Shown: positions 45,501-56,343 of the stretch, piece after piece | Position numbering within the stretch: the stretch's first letter is position 1 | Layout: the number at the start of each line of letters is the position of its first letter | Translations under genes and position numbers: made by a program | Notes under the pieces: generated by a model | Told to the model about the DNA's origin: nothing | The model's input: the letters and a program-made list of their open reading frames with translations, nothing else | The model's database searches: none | From: Pratylenchus scribneri | Taxonomy: Eukaryota > Nematoda > Chromadorea > Rhabditida > Pratylenchidae | Reading direction: 5' to 3' | NCBI GenBank assembly: GCA_030063045.1 | Contig: JAQSEB010000029.1 | Coordinates: forward strand, 682,001 to 746,000 | Length of the DNA stretch: 64,000 nt

Positions 45501-46762
45501 CAAAATTAGTTCAATTCTTCCAGCAATTAGTGAACAATCTAAAGCATTTAATCATTGGATAATTGTCGAAAAGGAGATTAAACGGTTTAAGCCTATTTGG
45601 GTTTAATGGTTAATTTCAACTTAAAATTGGCTAAACCAAAGCCAAACATAATGATGAATCTATACTCCTTTTCTATAAGATTTATGGCTCTAGGATAAAC
45701 CTCTGAACGGTTACATTTTCTATCTATTTATGCATAATAATAAGCCGACCTAATGTATTCTTTTTAATCGCAATCCGGACTCGACCATTCTCCGTCAAAA
45801 ATCGCAGCGGTGAATTTAGTGAACTCCTCCCTTGTTGTTTGTCGAATCCAAAATTCTCATCGGTTTTTAAATTTGCACTAGCCTCAATTTTTAAAACCCG
45901 CCAATTGATGTGCTTGAAAAAGAGCACCTGGTGAATTGTTTTGTCATGAATTCCTAGAAAATATTAATTTATTTTTTTAAATTATTTTTCCTCACTGGTC
46001 ATATTTATATTCCGTTCTTCCAGCCATTGTGGAGTTCTACTTTCCAAAACAAATTGGGAGAACTAAATTAATTTATTTTTGAGTAAATTATAATGAATTT
46101 AACCATAATTGAGCCACCAAAATTGACATTTGATTGACTGTCAGTTTCAAAGTAAACTTCAATCGATTGGACGTGCAATGAAATTCCTTCAATCACTCGT
46201 TCTGCCAAATCATAGTGTTTACCACTAAAATTAATGGCAGAATTAAATGGAAATATTAAACAAACATTGTTACATCCAATTTCTTTCGATTAGGAATTGC
46301 AGAGGCCACCAGTCGAATTGTAACCTTATTTTTGGAATAAAATTGAATTTACAATTCAACTCCAAACCCGTATTTCTTCGATGAACTAAAATCAAAAATT
46401 AAATTGAATTCAAATTTTTAATTATTTTTATACCAATTGGACGGGAGCACTTTTCAATTTCGTCCATGGAATTTTAACAGAAACACTAAATTTTGGTTTT
46501 TAAGTAATGAAATTTCACAAGTTAACCTGCTGCAATGTGCTTTAACAATTTTGAGCCAAGGTGGCAATTCCAATCTTTCTGCTAGAACTTCCTCATTCAG
46601 CTCCAAATTACGCAATTGTCCTTTGCCTCGGAGAACTTCCACGGAAATTTGTTCCGGTTTTAAATTTCGAGCGAAGCTAAAATAGCGAATAGGATAAAAA
46701 GAAATCTTTAAAACTTACGCCGAAAGATGCTTTATTATTTGATTTTTAATGATGGAAGCCAT
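39536..46762 (-). CDS. BLTP3: Bridge-like lipid transfer protein 3 (UHRF1BP1/SHIP164 family)
   Basis: Chorein-type rod protein that is thought to carry phospholipids between membranes at contact sites or on endocytic vesicles. Starts MASIIKNQIIKHLSAFARNL, then EVLRGKGQLRNLELNEEV, LELPPWLKIVKAHCS, SVKIPWTKLKSAPVQL: the chorein N-terminus in the UHRF1BP1 form. First exons: 46762-46719, 46676-46527, 46485-46434, 46385-46368 (18 nt), 46324-46266, 46224-46104, 46062-45996, 45953-45750, 45538-45366, 45321-45192, then from about 44766. Later recognisable parts include GLPADWNIDCGAMQAIVQKL and SIPSLWVNSDFGPDTWELP. It ends IKIGQISIEDGPGIEKQCD, stop at 39538-39536. More than twenty exons; I did not resolve all middle boundaries. 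Introns hold two satellite arrays, a decayed one and five tRNA-like pieces. Confidence 0.85.
40110..40430 (+). repeat. 46-bp satellite element, copy 6 (about 3 units)
   Basis: Both flanks present (TTTAACCAATTCTAACTTAG left; TTATATACCATTCAATGTG and CAGCTCTATCCAATTTTGGG right). BLTP3 intron. Confidence 0.9.
40850..40965 (+). repeat. tRNA-like fragment with B-box, copy 4
   Basis: GGTTTCTGGTCCGAATCCTC (B-box 40928-40938) then AGAGGCAAATAATTTTTTTC. BLTP3 intron. Confidence 0.65.
41350..41440 (-). repeat. tRNA-like fragment with B-box, copy 5
   Basis: Minus strand TTTAGGTCTCGGGTTCGAAC (B-box about 41390-41379) then CCTCTCAAGGGAAGTTATTT. Opposite orientation to its neighbours. Confidence 0.65.
42175..42268 (+). 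repeat. tRNA-like fragment with B-box, copy 6
   Basis: TTAAGGTCTCGGGTTCGAAT (B-box 42237-42247) then CCGCTACGAGGCAAATAATT and T-run. Confidence 0.7.
42690..42785 (+). repeat. tRNA-like fragment with B-box, copy 7
   Basis: AGGATCTTGGGTTCGAATCC (B-box 42748-42758) then TCTCATGGGCAAATAATTTT. Confidence 0.7.
42855..42938 (+). repeat. tRNA-like fragment with B-box, copy 8
   Basis: TTTATGTCTCGGGTTCGAAT (B-box 42903-42913) then CCGCTAATGGGCAAATAATT and T-run; lies about 70 bp after copy 7 in the same orientation. Confidence 0.7.
43660..44160 (+). repeat. 46-bp satellite element, copy 7 (about 7 units)
   Basis: Flanks GGTTTAACCAATTCTAACTT and TTACATACCATTCAATGC enclose about seven units with few substitutions. 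BLTP3 intron. Confidence 0.92.
45570..45712. repeat. Decayed 46-bp satellite element remnant
   Basis: Fragments GATTAAACGGTTTAAGCC, GGGTTTAATGGTT and GGCTAAACCAAAGCC match the element's end without a tandem core. BLTP3 intron 45749-45539. Confidence 0.55.
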
Positions 46763-46964
46763 AAAAAAATTAATTGCTATTGATGATGCCAATCAAATAA
46801 AATTCATGGAATATTGGATTTTCACTTTCACGTTTCATTTAAGAACAAAGGAAGTATATTTTTAGGATTTAGTATTACTTTTTGAATGAAAAAAGTGAAA
46901 TAAATAACAAATTTATTCAAAGTACCATTGAGCAATAAAAAATGATTAAATAATCAATTATTTA

Positions 46965-47415
46965 TCAATCATTGAGAAATGCCAGAATTTTTGAGGAATC
47001 AACAAAATCTTCGTCCTTTTCCAGTTTTCGGCCTTCAATTGTATGTCCATTTTTAATTGAGAATTCAATCAATGTTGGGATGCATTTCACTCCAAGTTTT
47101 GTGTTCATTTTTATCGGATTTGTTGGGTTTTTCCATCTATAAATTTAATTTTTTTCCTTTTTATCAAATATTATAAACTTACTCGTTTCTGAATCCAACA
47201 TTGCATGTAATAAAAATGCCATTGACCTCATTTGCTTTATTCAATGCTTCTTCAACGATTGGTCCTGCGTTCACACAATCTGGGCACCAACTTTTGCCGG
47301 TTTCAGCCAATTTTGATCCAGTAAAGTAAATAAAAATTCTCGTCCCTTCAACGGTCGCAATTGTATCCAATTTTTCCATCAATTCTTCATAACCGTCAAC
47401 AGTGTATTGCTTCAT
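46965..47415 (-). CDS. TXNDC17: Thioredoxin-domain protein 17 (TXNDC17/TRP14)
   Basis: Cytosolic thioredoxin-related oxidoreductase that reduces disulfides and nitrosothiols. Two exons, 47415-47183 and 47136-46965, 134 residues, close to the usual 123. The active site SWCPDC lies at residues 42-47; WCPDC is the specific mark of this family, in place of WCGPC of ordinary thioredoxin. Downstream IPTLIEF matches the cis-Pro loop. The start at 47415 lies eight bases after a TTTTATAG acceptor. It sits 147 bp after OSGEP and 203 bp before BLTP3, all on one strand. Confidence 0.93.
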
Positions 47416-47422
47416 AATTTTG

Positions 47423-47433
47423 CTATAAAAATA
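47423..47433 (-). promoter_or_regulatory. Probable spliced-leader acceptor before TXNDC17
   Basis: Minus strand reads TTATTTTTATAG directly ahead of CAAAATT and the ATG. With only 147 bp to the upstream stop codon, it fits an SL2-type operon junction. Confidence 0.5.
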
Positions 47434-47561
47434 AATTAGATTACGAATAAAATTCAAAAATAATATGGATGATTGATTAAAACAAAATTAATTTTCTCAA
47501 TTTTAATAGAAAAAAAATAATTTATTCAGTTGATAACAAAAACAATGTAAAATTTTAAAAA

Positions 47562-48803
47562 TCAATTTCTCCAACGAACATTCACTTGATCTGTTCTATA
47601 TCTTTGCGTATATGTGCTATCCATCAAATCGGCCCGAAGTCCCGCTCGGAACATTTCCCATCCAGCCTTAATTTAATTTATCGACTATTAATTGTGATTA
47701 TTTCTTTCAACCTGCGCAATCATTGCCCCATTGTCGATGCAGAATCGTTCGTCGGTTGCGAATAGCTTTGCACCTCGTTCCTCAGCCATTATTCCCATCA
47801 TTTGTTGAAGTCGTTCATTGCAGCCAACTCCGCCCACAATCAAAACCTCGCTCGAACCACTGTGCGCCATCGCTCGTTCGGTTATTTCTATTAGCATGGC
47901 AAAAACGGTTTCCTTTAAAAATTTTGGTCAAATAAAAATTTCTATTCCAAAAAACCTGTAGAGAAAAGCATAGATCGGCCGGAGTAAATCTGCCAGATTT
48001 TATCAAAGCCGGTGCCTCCTTCTCGATGTGGGAGAGAATTCCCGAAAGTGAAATGTCCATCCCCTTGACTCCATACGGCAAATGATACAATTTAGTGCCC
48101 TGTTTTGCCAACTGTTCAATGTTGTAGCCTGGACTTGGTTCATTTGAAAGTTTGAGGATTCGAGCAAATCTGTCCAAGCAATTGCCAACCGCAATGTCCA
48201 AGGTTTCACCAAAAATTGAATAACAATGATTCAAATAGGAAATGACCTATAATTTTTAACATTGAAGAATAAAATAAAATCACAAACTTGAGTATTTCCA
48301 CCGCTCACATATAAAATGACTGGATTATCCGCCCCCGTGATCAATCGGCCCATTTCGATGTGTCCAATGCAGTGATTGACCGGAATAATTGGTTTCTCCC
48401 ATAATTGTGCCAATGTTCTGGCGACAATTGCACCCACTTGGAGTGGCGCACCCATGCCCGGTCCTTTGGTATAAGCAATGGCATCAATTTCAATTTTTGG
48501 ATCCTTTAATAATTTTTAAAATTATTTAATTCAATTTTATGAATTATTAACCTGTATTTTGGCTTCTTGTAGTGCCTCAACCACAAGATTAACCACATTT
48601 TGGCGATGATGAATTGCAGTTTCGGTTGGTCGAAAACCTTCGCCTGGCGGTGCATGGAATGTTCTTCTTGGATTGCTAAGCACAACACCATCGTTGACAA
48701 TTCCCACACCAATTTTGTTTGCACCTAAATTATTTATTATGAGTTGTTTTTGGTTGAGTAGGAAAATTAACTTACTGCCTTCAATGCCCAATATGCAAAC
48801 CAT
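47562..48803 (-). CDS. OSGEP: tRNA N6-adenosine threonylcarbamoyltransferase (OSGEP/KAE1)
   Basis: Catalytic subunit of the KEOPS complex; transfers threonylcarbamoyl to A37 of ANN-decoding tRNAs in cytosol and nucleus. Six exons, minus strand: 48803-48776, 48724-48552, 48503-48288, 48246-47956, 47912-47712, 47666-47562; 337 residues, the family's normal size. Seen: [16 protein letters not shown] at the start, the metal-binding pair in [11 protein letters not shown] (His about 111 and 115), [14 protein letters not shown]-like [31 protein letters not shown] and [16 protein letters not shown]. It is the cytosolic rather than mitochondrial (OSGEPL1) form by length and lack of a targeting peptide. 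Likely first gene of an operon with TXNDC17 and BLTP3. Confidence 0.97.
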
Positions 48804-49402
48804 TTCAATCTATCCAATATATTTCTGAATGTTATTAATTATTCTGCTGTTTATCTAAAAAATGTTTAAAAATTTAAAAACAGTGTTTTACAACTTTAAT
48901 AATTAATTAGACTCTAGAATCAGGAAAGAAATGAGGTGAAAAATATGGCTTTAGGTTTTTAAATTTTCCACAAAGCTCCGAGAGCGAAATTAACAAAACT
49001 AGATAATCTAGTATAGTAGAGTAGCTACTACTGCTGGGAACTGGTGCCGAAAAGGGTAAAGTTGTATTTTGAATCTATATAAATTGGATTGACCATATTT
49101 GAGATTGTATTTTTGATCAAATTAAAAATTCATGTGCTCCAATGAATTGAAAATTAAAAGAATGAACTGATGATGATGATTGATGAAAAAACAAAATTAT
49201 ATTCACATTAATTCAATATAGTATATAGGATTAATTCAATATAGTATATAGGATAGGTACATGATTTTGAAATTATATCAGCAGGAATTTTGTCATCTCA
49301 ATTTTTTCGTTATAATGATTTTATTTGAATAAAAAATTAAATATTTTTAATAAATTTATTATTTTCGAATATTTTAATTTTAATTCTTTCATCAGTGTTA
49401 AT
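48804..49402. other. Intergenic, with a short tandem duplication
   Basis: About 600 bp. TTAATTCAATATAGTATATA then GGA is directly repeated at about 49208-49256. Otherwise nothing recognised. Confidence 0.6.
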
Positions 49403-52376
49403 TCAATATTTTTCGACGTCAACTTCTTTAAGAGGTGCCAGTGTCGTTCGCAATTTTATTTCCCTCATTTTGCGTTGTTCCCGTGTTGCTCCTTCTCTTT
49501 TTAATGCAGCCCAATCTCCGGCCTGAAATTGTTGCTCTAATTCTTCCAATGTTTTATTCCGTGTTTCGGGCAAAAATTGCCAAACAAGCAAAAGTGAAAT
49601 TAGGCCGAGGAAAGCGAAGCCGGCAAATGTCCAAGCTTGGCCAAAATTATGGACGCAAATCTATTGAAAAATAGGGGAAATTGGTGTGGATTGATTGGAC
49701 CCTACGGGAAAAAGTTGCCCAACGGCACAGGCACATGTCCAAGCAGCCAACATACAAATGCCCGTGCCAATTCCGCGCATACTCAGCGGGAATATTTCAG
49801 CGGCCATTAGCCTTAAAATTAAAATTGCTAAAGTGATGTTTTTGCCAAAATAGACCAAGTAACTGTTGAAATGCTGCCTTGCGAAAAAACAAGGAATGGC
49901 ATGAGAAGGCCCAAAGTAGTCCAGCCTCGAGTTGGGCCATGTGGAAGCAATGCAGAACAAATTACAATGAGAATATGCATGAAAATTGCGCCAATTTGGC
50001 CGGTCATTATCAAAGGGCGACGACCCATTCTTGAGACAAGCAACAGGCCACCCCATGATGAGAGGAAGGAGATCAATCCAACGGCAATATTCCCAATCAG
50101 GGCCAATTTTGTATCCAATCCAGCCTCCCTCAACACTTCAGTCCCAAATAACATTCCAATGGCCACACCGTAAGCTTGTTGCGTGATCGAAGTCAACAGC
50201 CCAACAAATAGGACGGAACGAAGCCATGGGACCCTCAAAATGTCAGAAAAGCTGGCTTTGGCCACATCCACATTGCATTCAACGGCGGTGTTGTCCCCTG
50301 TGACAACTGTGTCGATTTCGCTAAATTTATTTGCTATCAGAAATTACAAAATTTTGCTCTATTTTTTATTGGATTTCATCGACCAAAAAAGATCGTAAAA
50401 ATAATTAAATTACACAAATGAAGGATGGTTTATTTCTTCCTTATCATCCAGGAACCAAACAAATAATGATTGTTAATAAAATTCACTAGACATAGACATG
50501 CATTTTTTTGTACCTAAACTATGAAAAGTTTTGGAATAAAAATTAGCCAAGTTTGGAAAAAATAAAATTCTTATTTAGTGCAAAACAAGCGAGATTAATT
50601 TGATGAAAATAGGCGGAATTAAATTGGGCAAATAGGCAGAATTAAATTGGGGCAAACAGGCGGAATTAAATTGGGGCAAATAGGCGGAATTAAATTGGGG
50701 CAAATAGGCGGAATTAAATTGGGGCAAACAGGCGGAATTAAATTGGGGCAAAACAGGCGGAATTAAATTGGGGCAAATAGGCGGAATTAAATTGGGGCAA
50801 ATAGGCGGAATTAAATTGGGCAAACAGGCGGAATTAAATTGGGGCAAAACAGGCGGAATTAAATTGGGGCAAATAGGCGGAATTAAATTGGGGCAAATAG
50901 GCGGAATTAAATTGGGGCAAACAGGCGGAATTAAATTGGGCAAATAGGCAGAATTAAATTGGGGCAAACAGGCGGAATTAAATTGGGGCAAATAGGCGGA
51001 ATTAAATTGGGGCAAAACAGGCGGAATTAAATTGGGGCAAACAGGCGGAATTAAATTGGGGCAAATAGGCGGAATTAAATTGGGGCAAACAGGCGGAATT
51101 AAATTGGGGCAAAACAGGCGGAATTAAATTGGGGCAAATAGGCGGAATTAAATTGGGGCAAATAGGCGGAATTAAATTGGGGCAAACAGGCGGAATTAAA
51201 TTGGGCAAATAGGCAGAATTAAATTGGGGCAAACAGGCGGAATTAAATTGGGGCAAATAGGCGGAATTAAATTGGGGCAAACAGGCGGAATTAAATTGGG
51301 GCAAATAGGCGGAATTAAATTAAAGCAAAGAGAGCTGGTTTATTATGTAAAAAAAGTAGGAATAATTTATAATTTTAATATTCTAATTTGGTATCGTAAT
51401 CCTACCGTAATTCATTTCTTGTTTGCATCGATGTTCGGCGCATTTTACGCAAAACTTCCCAAGCCATTTGTGTTTTGCCGGATTGCGCCAACCAACGGGG
51501 ACTTTCTGGGACTAGGAGGGCATGACAAGCGAATAGAATGACCGCAGGGATGGCCACCATCACATTTATCCATCGCCAAATTGAAGGTCTACAAAGGTCG
51601 AATAAATTTGATTTGAAGAACCAATGGAAAATGGAAAACGCACGTTTCGTACCAAATATTGCCCATCACAGCACCAATTAAAAAGACAAGAAATTCACCG
51701 AAAACCAAAACCAATAAAGCCATTGTGACATTTTGTGAACGATATTCGGGCGTTGAGATTTCGGCCAACAAGACTGGGGCAGCCGATGTTATTCCACCTA
51801 ATAAAAAATATATTTAAATCATTTAAAAAGTGTTTACCTGATGCAAAGCCAAGCAAAGCTCTGGCAAACATAACCAACTTAAAAAAGGGGAAATGGAATT
51901 TTTGCGAACAAAAATATTACCCAAAAATTTGGTGCCAACGAAGTGCAAAGAGTGCCAATAATGAAGAGGGCATCAAATTGAACAAGTGTCCGTTTACGGC
52001 CAAATCGGTCTGCCAAACGGCCACCACATACACCGCCCAAAGCGGCGCCAACCATGAATGAGGCGGTGATGACCCCAACACCAACCGGGCTCAAGTCCAA
52101 TTCTCTTCGCATAAATGGGATGGAATCATTGATGGAGGAGGAAGCATAGCCGAACAGAAGGCCCCCGAGGGAGCAGGTCCAGCTGACCAGGCGCAAATAC
52201 GGTGTCGGTCCTTGGGAGAAAATGGAGAATGCCGAAGGGCAAACCGAAGGCCTTTTGTTGCCACCGACGCCCATTCCATATGGGTCCAACGTGTAAATGG
52301 AAGGGCATTGAGAGGGTCGACGTGAGACCGTCTCAATCTCTAAGCTGATCTCCATTGGGGCGACTGCGGATGACAT
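49403..52376 (-). CDS. Sugar-porter family MFS transporter
   Basis: Twelve-helix membrane carrier of the major facilitator superfamily, sugar porter group (SLC2/GLUT-like); likely hexose or polyol uptake. Exons, minus strand: 52376-51921, 51877-51838, 51797-51644, 51588-51406, 50320-49856, 49811-49706, 49660-49403; 553 residues. Family marks: GGLLFGYASSSIND in helix 1, GGRLADRFGRKRT after helix 2, ARALLGFASGG, PESPRWLAQSG after helix 6, SRMGRRPLIM, AAEIFPLSMRGIGTG and the final FLPETRNKTLEELE. About 60 Ser/Pro-rich residues precede helix 1. The intron 51405-50321 is enlarged by a 24/25-bp minisatellite. Substrate cannot be told from sequence; the Asn-Asp in place of the usual Asp in GYD may matter. 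Confidence 0.93.
50590..51330 (-). repeat. 24/25-bp minisatellite (AGGCGGAATTAAATTGGGGC type)
   Basis: About 30 units, AGGCGGAATTAAATTGGGGC followed by AAAT, AAAC or AAAAC. Order of the variants repeats in blocks: a rare AGGCAGAATT variant recurs near 50632, 50946 and 51212. Units are almost error-free. Open frames across it (MPQFNSAY/MPQFNSAC repeats on the minus strand) are repeat artefacts. Confidence 0.95.
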
Positions 52377-53471
52377 TTTTGATGGGAGGAGATTTTTGCG
52401 AAGGATTGAGAATTGCTCTTTAAACTTTGTGTTTTTTATTTGTTTGTTTTTATTTTTTGAATGTTTTGGCTTCCTAATTTTGTTTGCAAATTTGCGCTTT
52501 TCCTCTCAAGCCTCTCTCTTTTACTAGCAAGTGATTTGAGGGGAGAAGGTGTTTATTTGATGAATTTTTGGGTGGATTGGAATGATGTCCTTTGCGGGTA
52601 AATTCATTAATTAAATTGAGGAAAACATTGAAGGCAAGGGTCATAAAACCACCTTGGCCCTTTTCCTTCCTCCATCCGCAAATTAATAGCAGAAAAATTA
52701 TCATTTTCCTCACATCAATTTATCACAGCTCAAAACGGTGAACATCATCAACAAACATTGTTCAAAATGTGTCCAGTAGTCTGCCAGCCAAAAATGTCCA
52801 AAATTGGTGGGCGTTTGGCCTTAATCCGGCCATCGCCAATGGTCATTTCCCCCTTTTTAATTATTCAAATCCAAATTCCTTCATCCATTATTGAAATGTT
52901 ATTATCAAATGAATAATTGAAATTGTACAAATAATAATGGATGGATAAAATGAAAAAAAATAATAGAATGTAGCCTGATCTGCGATCAATGACTGTGATC
53001 AATCAGCAATAAATGTGTACAAATATTTGTTGGAGGTTTCAAGTTTGAGTATTAAAAAATGCAAAATGATAATTAGAATAGGACAAAGTCGGTTTCGCTT
53101 CCAAAAAATCGATGCATTTTGGAACCGAAATTGGGAAATTGGATGCTGTTTAGAACCGAAAATAGGAGGAACCGGAACCGAGAACCGATATTTTTTCAGG
53201 AACTGAAAACCAAATTTTAGAACAGAGACCGTCTAGGAACCGAGTCTATCCTACTCTAATGATAATGAAGCTTAAATGTGCCTTCGATTATTTGCATATT
53301 TTTAAATTTTTTGGCCATTTAAACTACTAAAATATGAATAAAGCCCATTTATCTCCAATTAGTCTCTGTCTTTTGTGCCCATCTCTTTGAGGTTGCCTCC
53401 AGCATCGTTGTTCTTCTTCAGCTGCACACCAATTTTGGGGGAAAAATGCAAATTTTTGTTTGAGACCCAAC
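52377..53471. other. Intergenic, short degenerate repeats
   Basis: At 53095-53240 a stretch repeats variants of GGAACCGAAA, GAACCGGAACCGAGAACCGA. No gene recognised. An intergenic C-rich block lies at 52500-52560. Confidence 0.4.
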
Positions 53472-56343
53472 CTAAAATACCGCTGTTGTGCCGAGTGCAT
53501 CGGTGGATGCCGCCTGCGTTGTGGTGACGCGATTTGTGAATTTGAAGCATCGGCCAAAGAGGCGATTGAGCAATTTGTAGCATTCATTGCGATACGGACC
53601 AATGTGGAGGATCATCATCAACGTATTCATTACGGAATGCAGGGAACCGAGCACAAAAAGTGATTTGTAGAGGACTTAAAAAGGATAAATTAGATAATTA
53701 AAATAAGTTGATGCTAAAATTGGAGTTTATTGAAAAAAATACGAAAATGGCACGCAAATTGGGTAATTAAATATCGAATTTTCAGGAAAAAAATAAAGAG
53801 ATGGATAAATGAGAAGGGAATTGGTTTTATTTTATTTAACTTATTTGAAGTACGGTACTTTTAAAATTTGTTACGAAAAAGCATATTTTCATTCCTAAAA
53901 CATATATTTTTCCGAAAAACATATTATGGTGAATAATTTCTGGGAAAGTTAAAAACATTTGGCTTTGGCGAACATTGAAAACACATTTTTGGATTAAGGG
54001 AAATAACAAAGCGCTCGAAATACCGTACTCCATCCTTTTCTTCACTACCTTTCTTTTTTAGTATATTCGAGGGATTGTGAAAATATTTTCTCATTAAATT
54101 TAGAAATCTCAGATTTCTGATAATTTCTTACTGGGAACTTCAATTTCCATCATGACAAAATAGGCCAACAATGTGAATGGGACAAAAAGAGTGCAAAAAG
54201 GGACAATCAACTGCAAAACAAGGGCCTTCAACATTTGCCGATGCATTTGGGCCGTTTTTGAACTCATCGACTCCTTTTGGGCGTCCAATGCCTTAAAAAA
54301 CAATGAGATATTTTTGGATAATAATTCGAGACTTTGTATGAAAGCATAAGGAACATAATTGAGGCTGGAACGCCGCCGAAAAATTGCAAAGTTATGCTGG
54401 CTGTTTGAAAAGTGTTTAAATTGCTGGAAATGGCCAAAACAAACCAATAAAGGGCAGTGTGAATGGACTGGCTTCAAATGCGGCAGCCGAGCACGAATAA
54501 CGTTCCATAAATGGTTGAATATTTGGATAATGCTGAAAGAATGGAATAATCCAAATGTTCATTAAAATATCAAAATTTGCCTTATAAAGTGCCTCAAGCA
54601 CAATTGGTCGATCATAGCTGGCGAATATGTAAATAATTGTGGTTGGAAGTTCGTAGAATATCTGAAATTTGAGGCACGATCACAGTTGAAGTTTGACGAG
54701 TACACCCCCTACTGGGCGCAGGACAACTGCTGGGCGGCGCGAGAAAGTTTGACGCATCATAAATTTAGAAGTACCAAACCATTTTCAATAATTTTAATGT
54801 CATTTTGAAGAGCCAAGTTTTATCTATCGAATGGAATAATATATAAAAAGATTGATTCAGCTATGGCGAAAATAAGACTTTGAGAGTAAGCGTGACACCG
54901 TTTTTCATAATTTTTTGGACTTTTTTGACCATAACCATTTGAATTTTAAACCGATTAAAGTGAATTCTACATCATTCGATAGATCTCGTTTAGCTCTTTT
55001 ATTTAACACCAAATTTAGTTAAAATTGCTTCAATACTTTTAATGCTATAGAGTCTTGCGCCCAGTTGGCCTGAGCCCAGTAGGGTTGCTCCCAAGTTTGG
55101 CACCTGAATGAAAGCCATGAGCAGAATTCCCCACCATGAATTGATCTTCGACTCTCGCCCAGTCAAAATGGCCCAACGATAGGCAAAAGCGAAAACCTGT
55201 AAAAATTAGAGTTGTGAATATATGGGATTATTTTAGGGAGGATCTCGAGGTTTGGGGATTAGGACGATATTCGGGGAAATTTTTATTTTAGGGAGGACAC
55301 CGGGGTGATAGCTTTCGGAATTTCATTTTGACGTAATATCCGGGATGATGCAGAAAAGTATTACACCTTTTGCGGACGAAAGTGTTGGTAACTCTGATGA
55401 TAAAGTTAATGTGGAATCTTTTATGGAATATTATTAGGCATAAAATTAGCTACAAATGGAGATCAAAAACATTGACCAATATTGTATATTCGCTGATTTA
55501 TGGCCAAAAAACAGTTTGACAATTTTAATAAACCAACGGTTTATTGGCCATAACTCGGTAAATTAAATATTCAACATAGGCCAAATTTTTTGATGTCATT
55601 TTGTAGCTAATTTTCCTAATAAAATGCCATAAACAATGCCACATCAACTTTGCCGCCATCGGCACCAAACCATTACATCCGCAATTGGCGGGTCCGCAAA
55701 AGGCGGCTAACCGCAGAAAATGGTCATAAATATCCAGAAATTTGGGAATATCTATTTCCACTGGGAGAAATGGAATCTTAATAGTTGGAAATGGGAAATG
55801 AAGAGGTGGCAAGAATATTATCAATTTGGCAATGGAAAATGAAATTAAATTTTACCACAGTCATTGCGCAAGCATCACAAAGAATTGGAAACATCATCTG
55901 CAGACAATATGGAAAGAATGATCAAATGAAAGAATTGGAATAAGTACGAACATAGCCAACAAGGCCGCCAATGACCCAACCGGTGTTGGCCAACAATCCA
56001 CGGGCGCACATCACCATTGAGGGGAACAATGGCATTGGAAGCCAAACGCAAGTCATATAGAAATCATAAATATAGGACATCACCTATTTTGGGTAGGTTT
56101 TTGAATGATCAATTACCAAAAAAAGGCACTCACTGCAATATTGAACAAATACCATTTGTAATTGCCAATGGAGGGCGGCGATTTGAAGAGGATGAAATAC
56201 ATGGCCAGACCTTAAAAACATTGGAATGGTTTAGAGGCCTTGATAAATATGGGAAAAAAAATGCCGGAAAAAATGGTGCAAAGCATGCTGTTGGCGTGGA
56301 GCAATGAAAAATAAATTGGATCGTCGTAGGTATCGAAATGCAT
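53472..56343 (-). CDS. Srh-like serpentine chemoreceptor (7TM GPCR)
   Basis: Nematode chemosensory receptor, class Srh or the close Sri type. Nine exons in phase, minus strand: 56343-56265, 56210-56134, 56083-55952, 55897-55856, 55196-55104, 54661-54581, 54467-54333, 54291-54132, 53674-53472; 333 residues, the normal length. Marks: helix 1 then YFILFKSPPSIGNYKWYL, VWLPMPLFPSMVMCARG, FAFAYRWAIL after helix 3, LDAQKESMSSKTAQMHRQML before helix 6, ALVLQLIVPFCTLFVP, and HSVMNTLMMILHIGPYR at helix 7. Two introns (56264-56211 and 54580-54468) need GC donors; without the first there is an in-frame TAA after helix 1. The start at 56343 follows a TTTGTAG acceptor. Class is inferred from these motifs. 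Confidence 0.85.
54688..55100. mobile_element. Foldback element in the Srh intron
   Basis: Left end CCCCCTACTGGGCGCAGGAC then AACTG; right end, read in reverse, CCCTACTGGGCTCAGGCC then AACTGGGCGCAAGA. The inverted ends are GC-rich and enclose AT-rich DNA, about 410 bp in all. A third, distinct foldback type in this window. Confidence 0.6.

Noticed and set aside
50575..51304. Open frames of 100-146 codons with MPQFNSAY/C repeats
   Set aside because: Artefact of the 24-bp unit in the MFS intron; frames shift wherever a 25-bp unit occurs.
55525..55824. Minus-strand frame with CGPANCGCNGLVPMAAK as an extra Srh exon
   Set aside because: Including it breaks the third helix; splicing 55856 to 55196 gives a normal helix ending FAYRWAIL and keeps phase.
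56134..56343. Srh-like gene as a pseudogene because of an in-frame TAA after helix 1
   Set aside because: A 54-bp intron with a GC donor (56264-56211) removes the stop, keeps phase and gives a normal helix 1. RNA evidence would still be needed.
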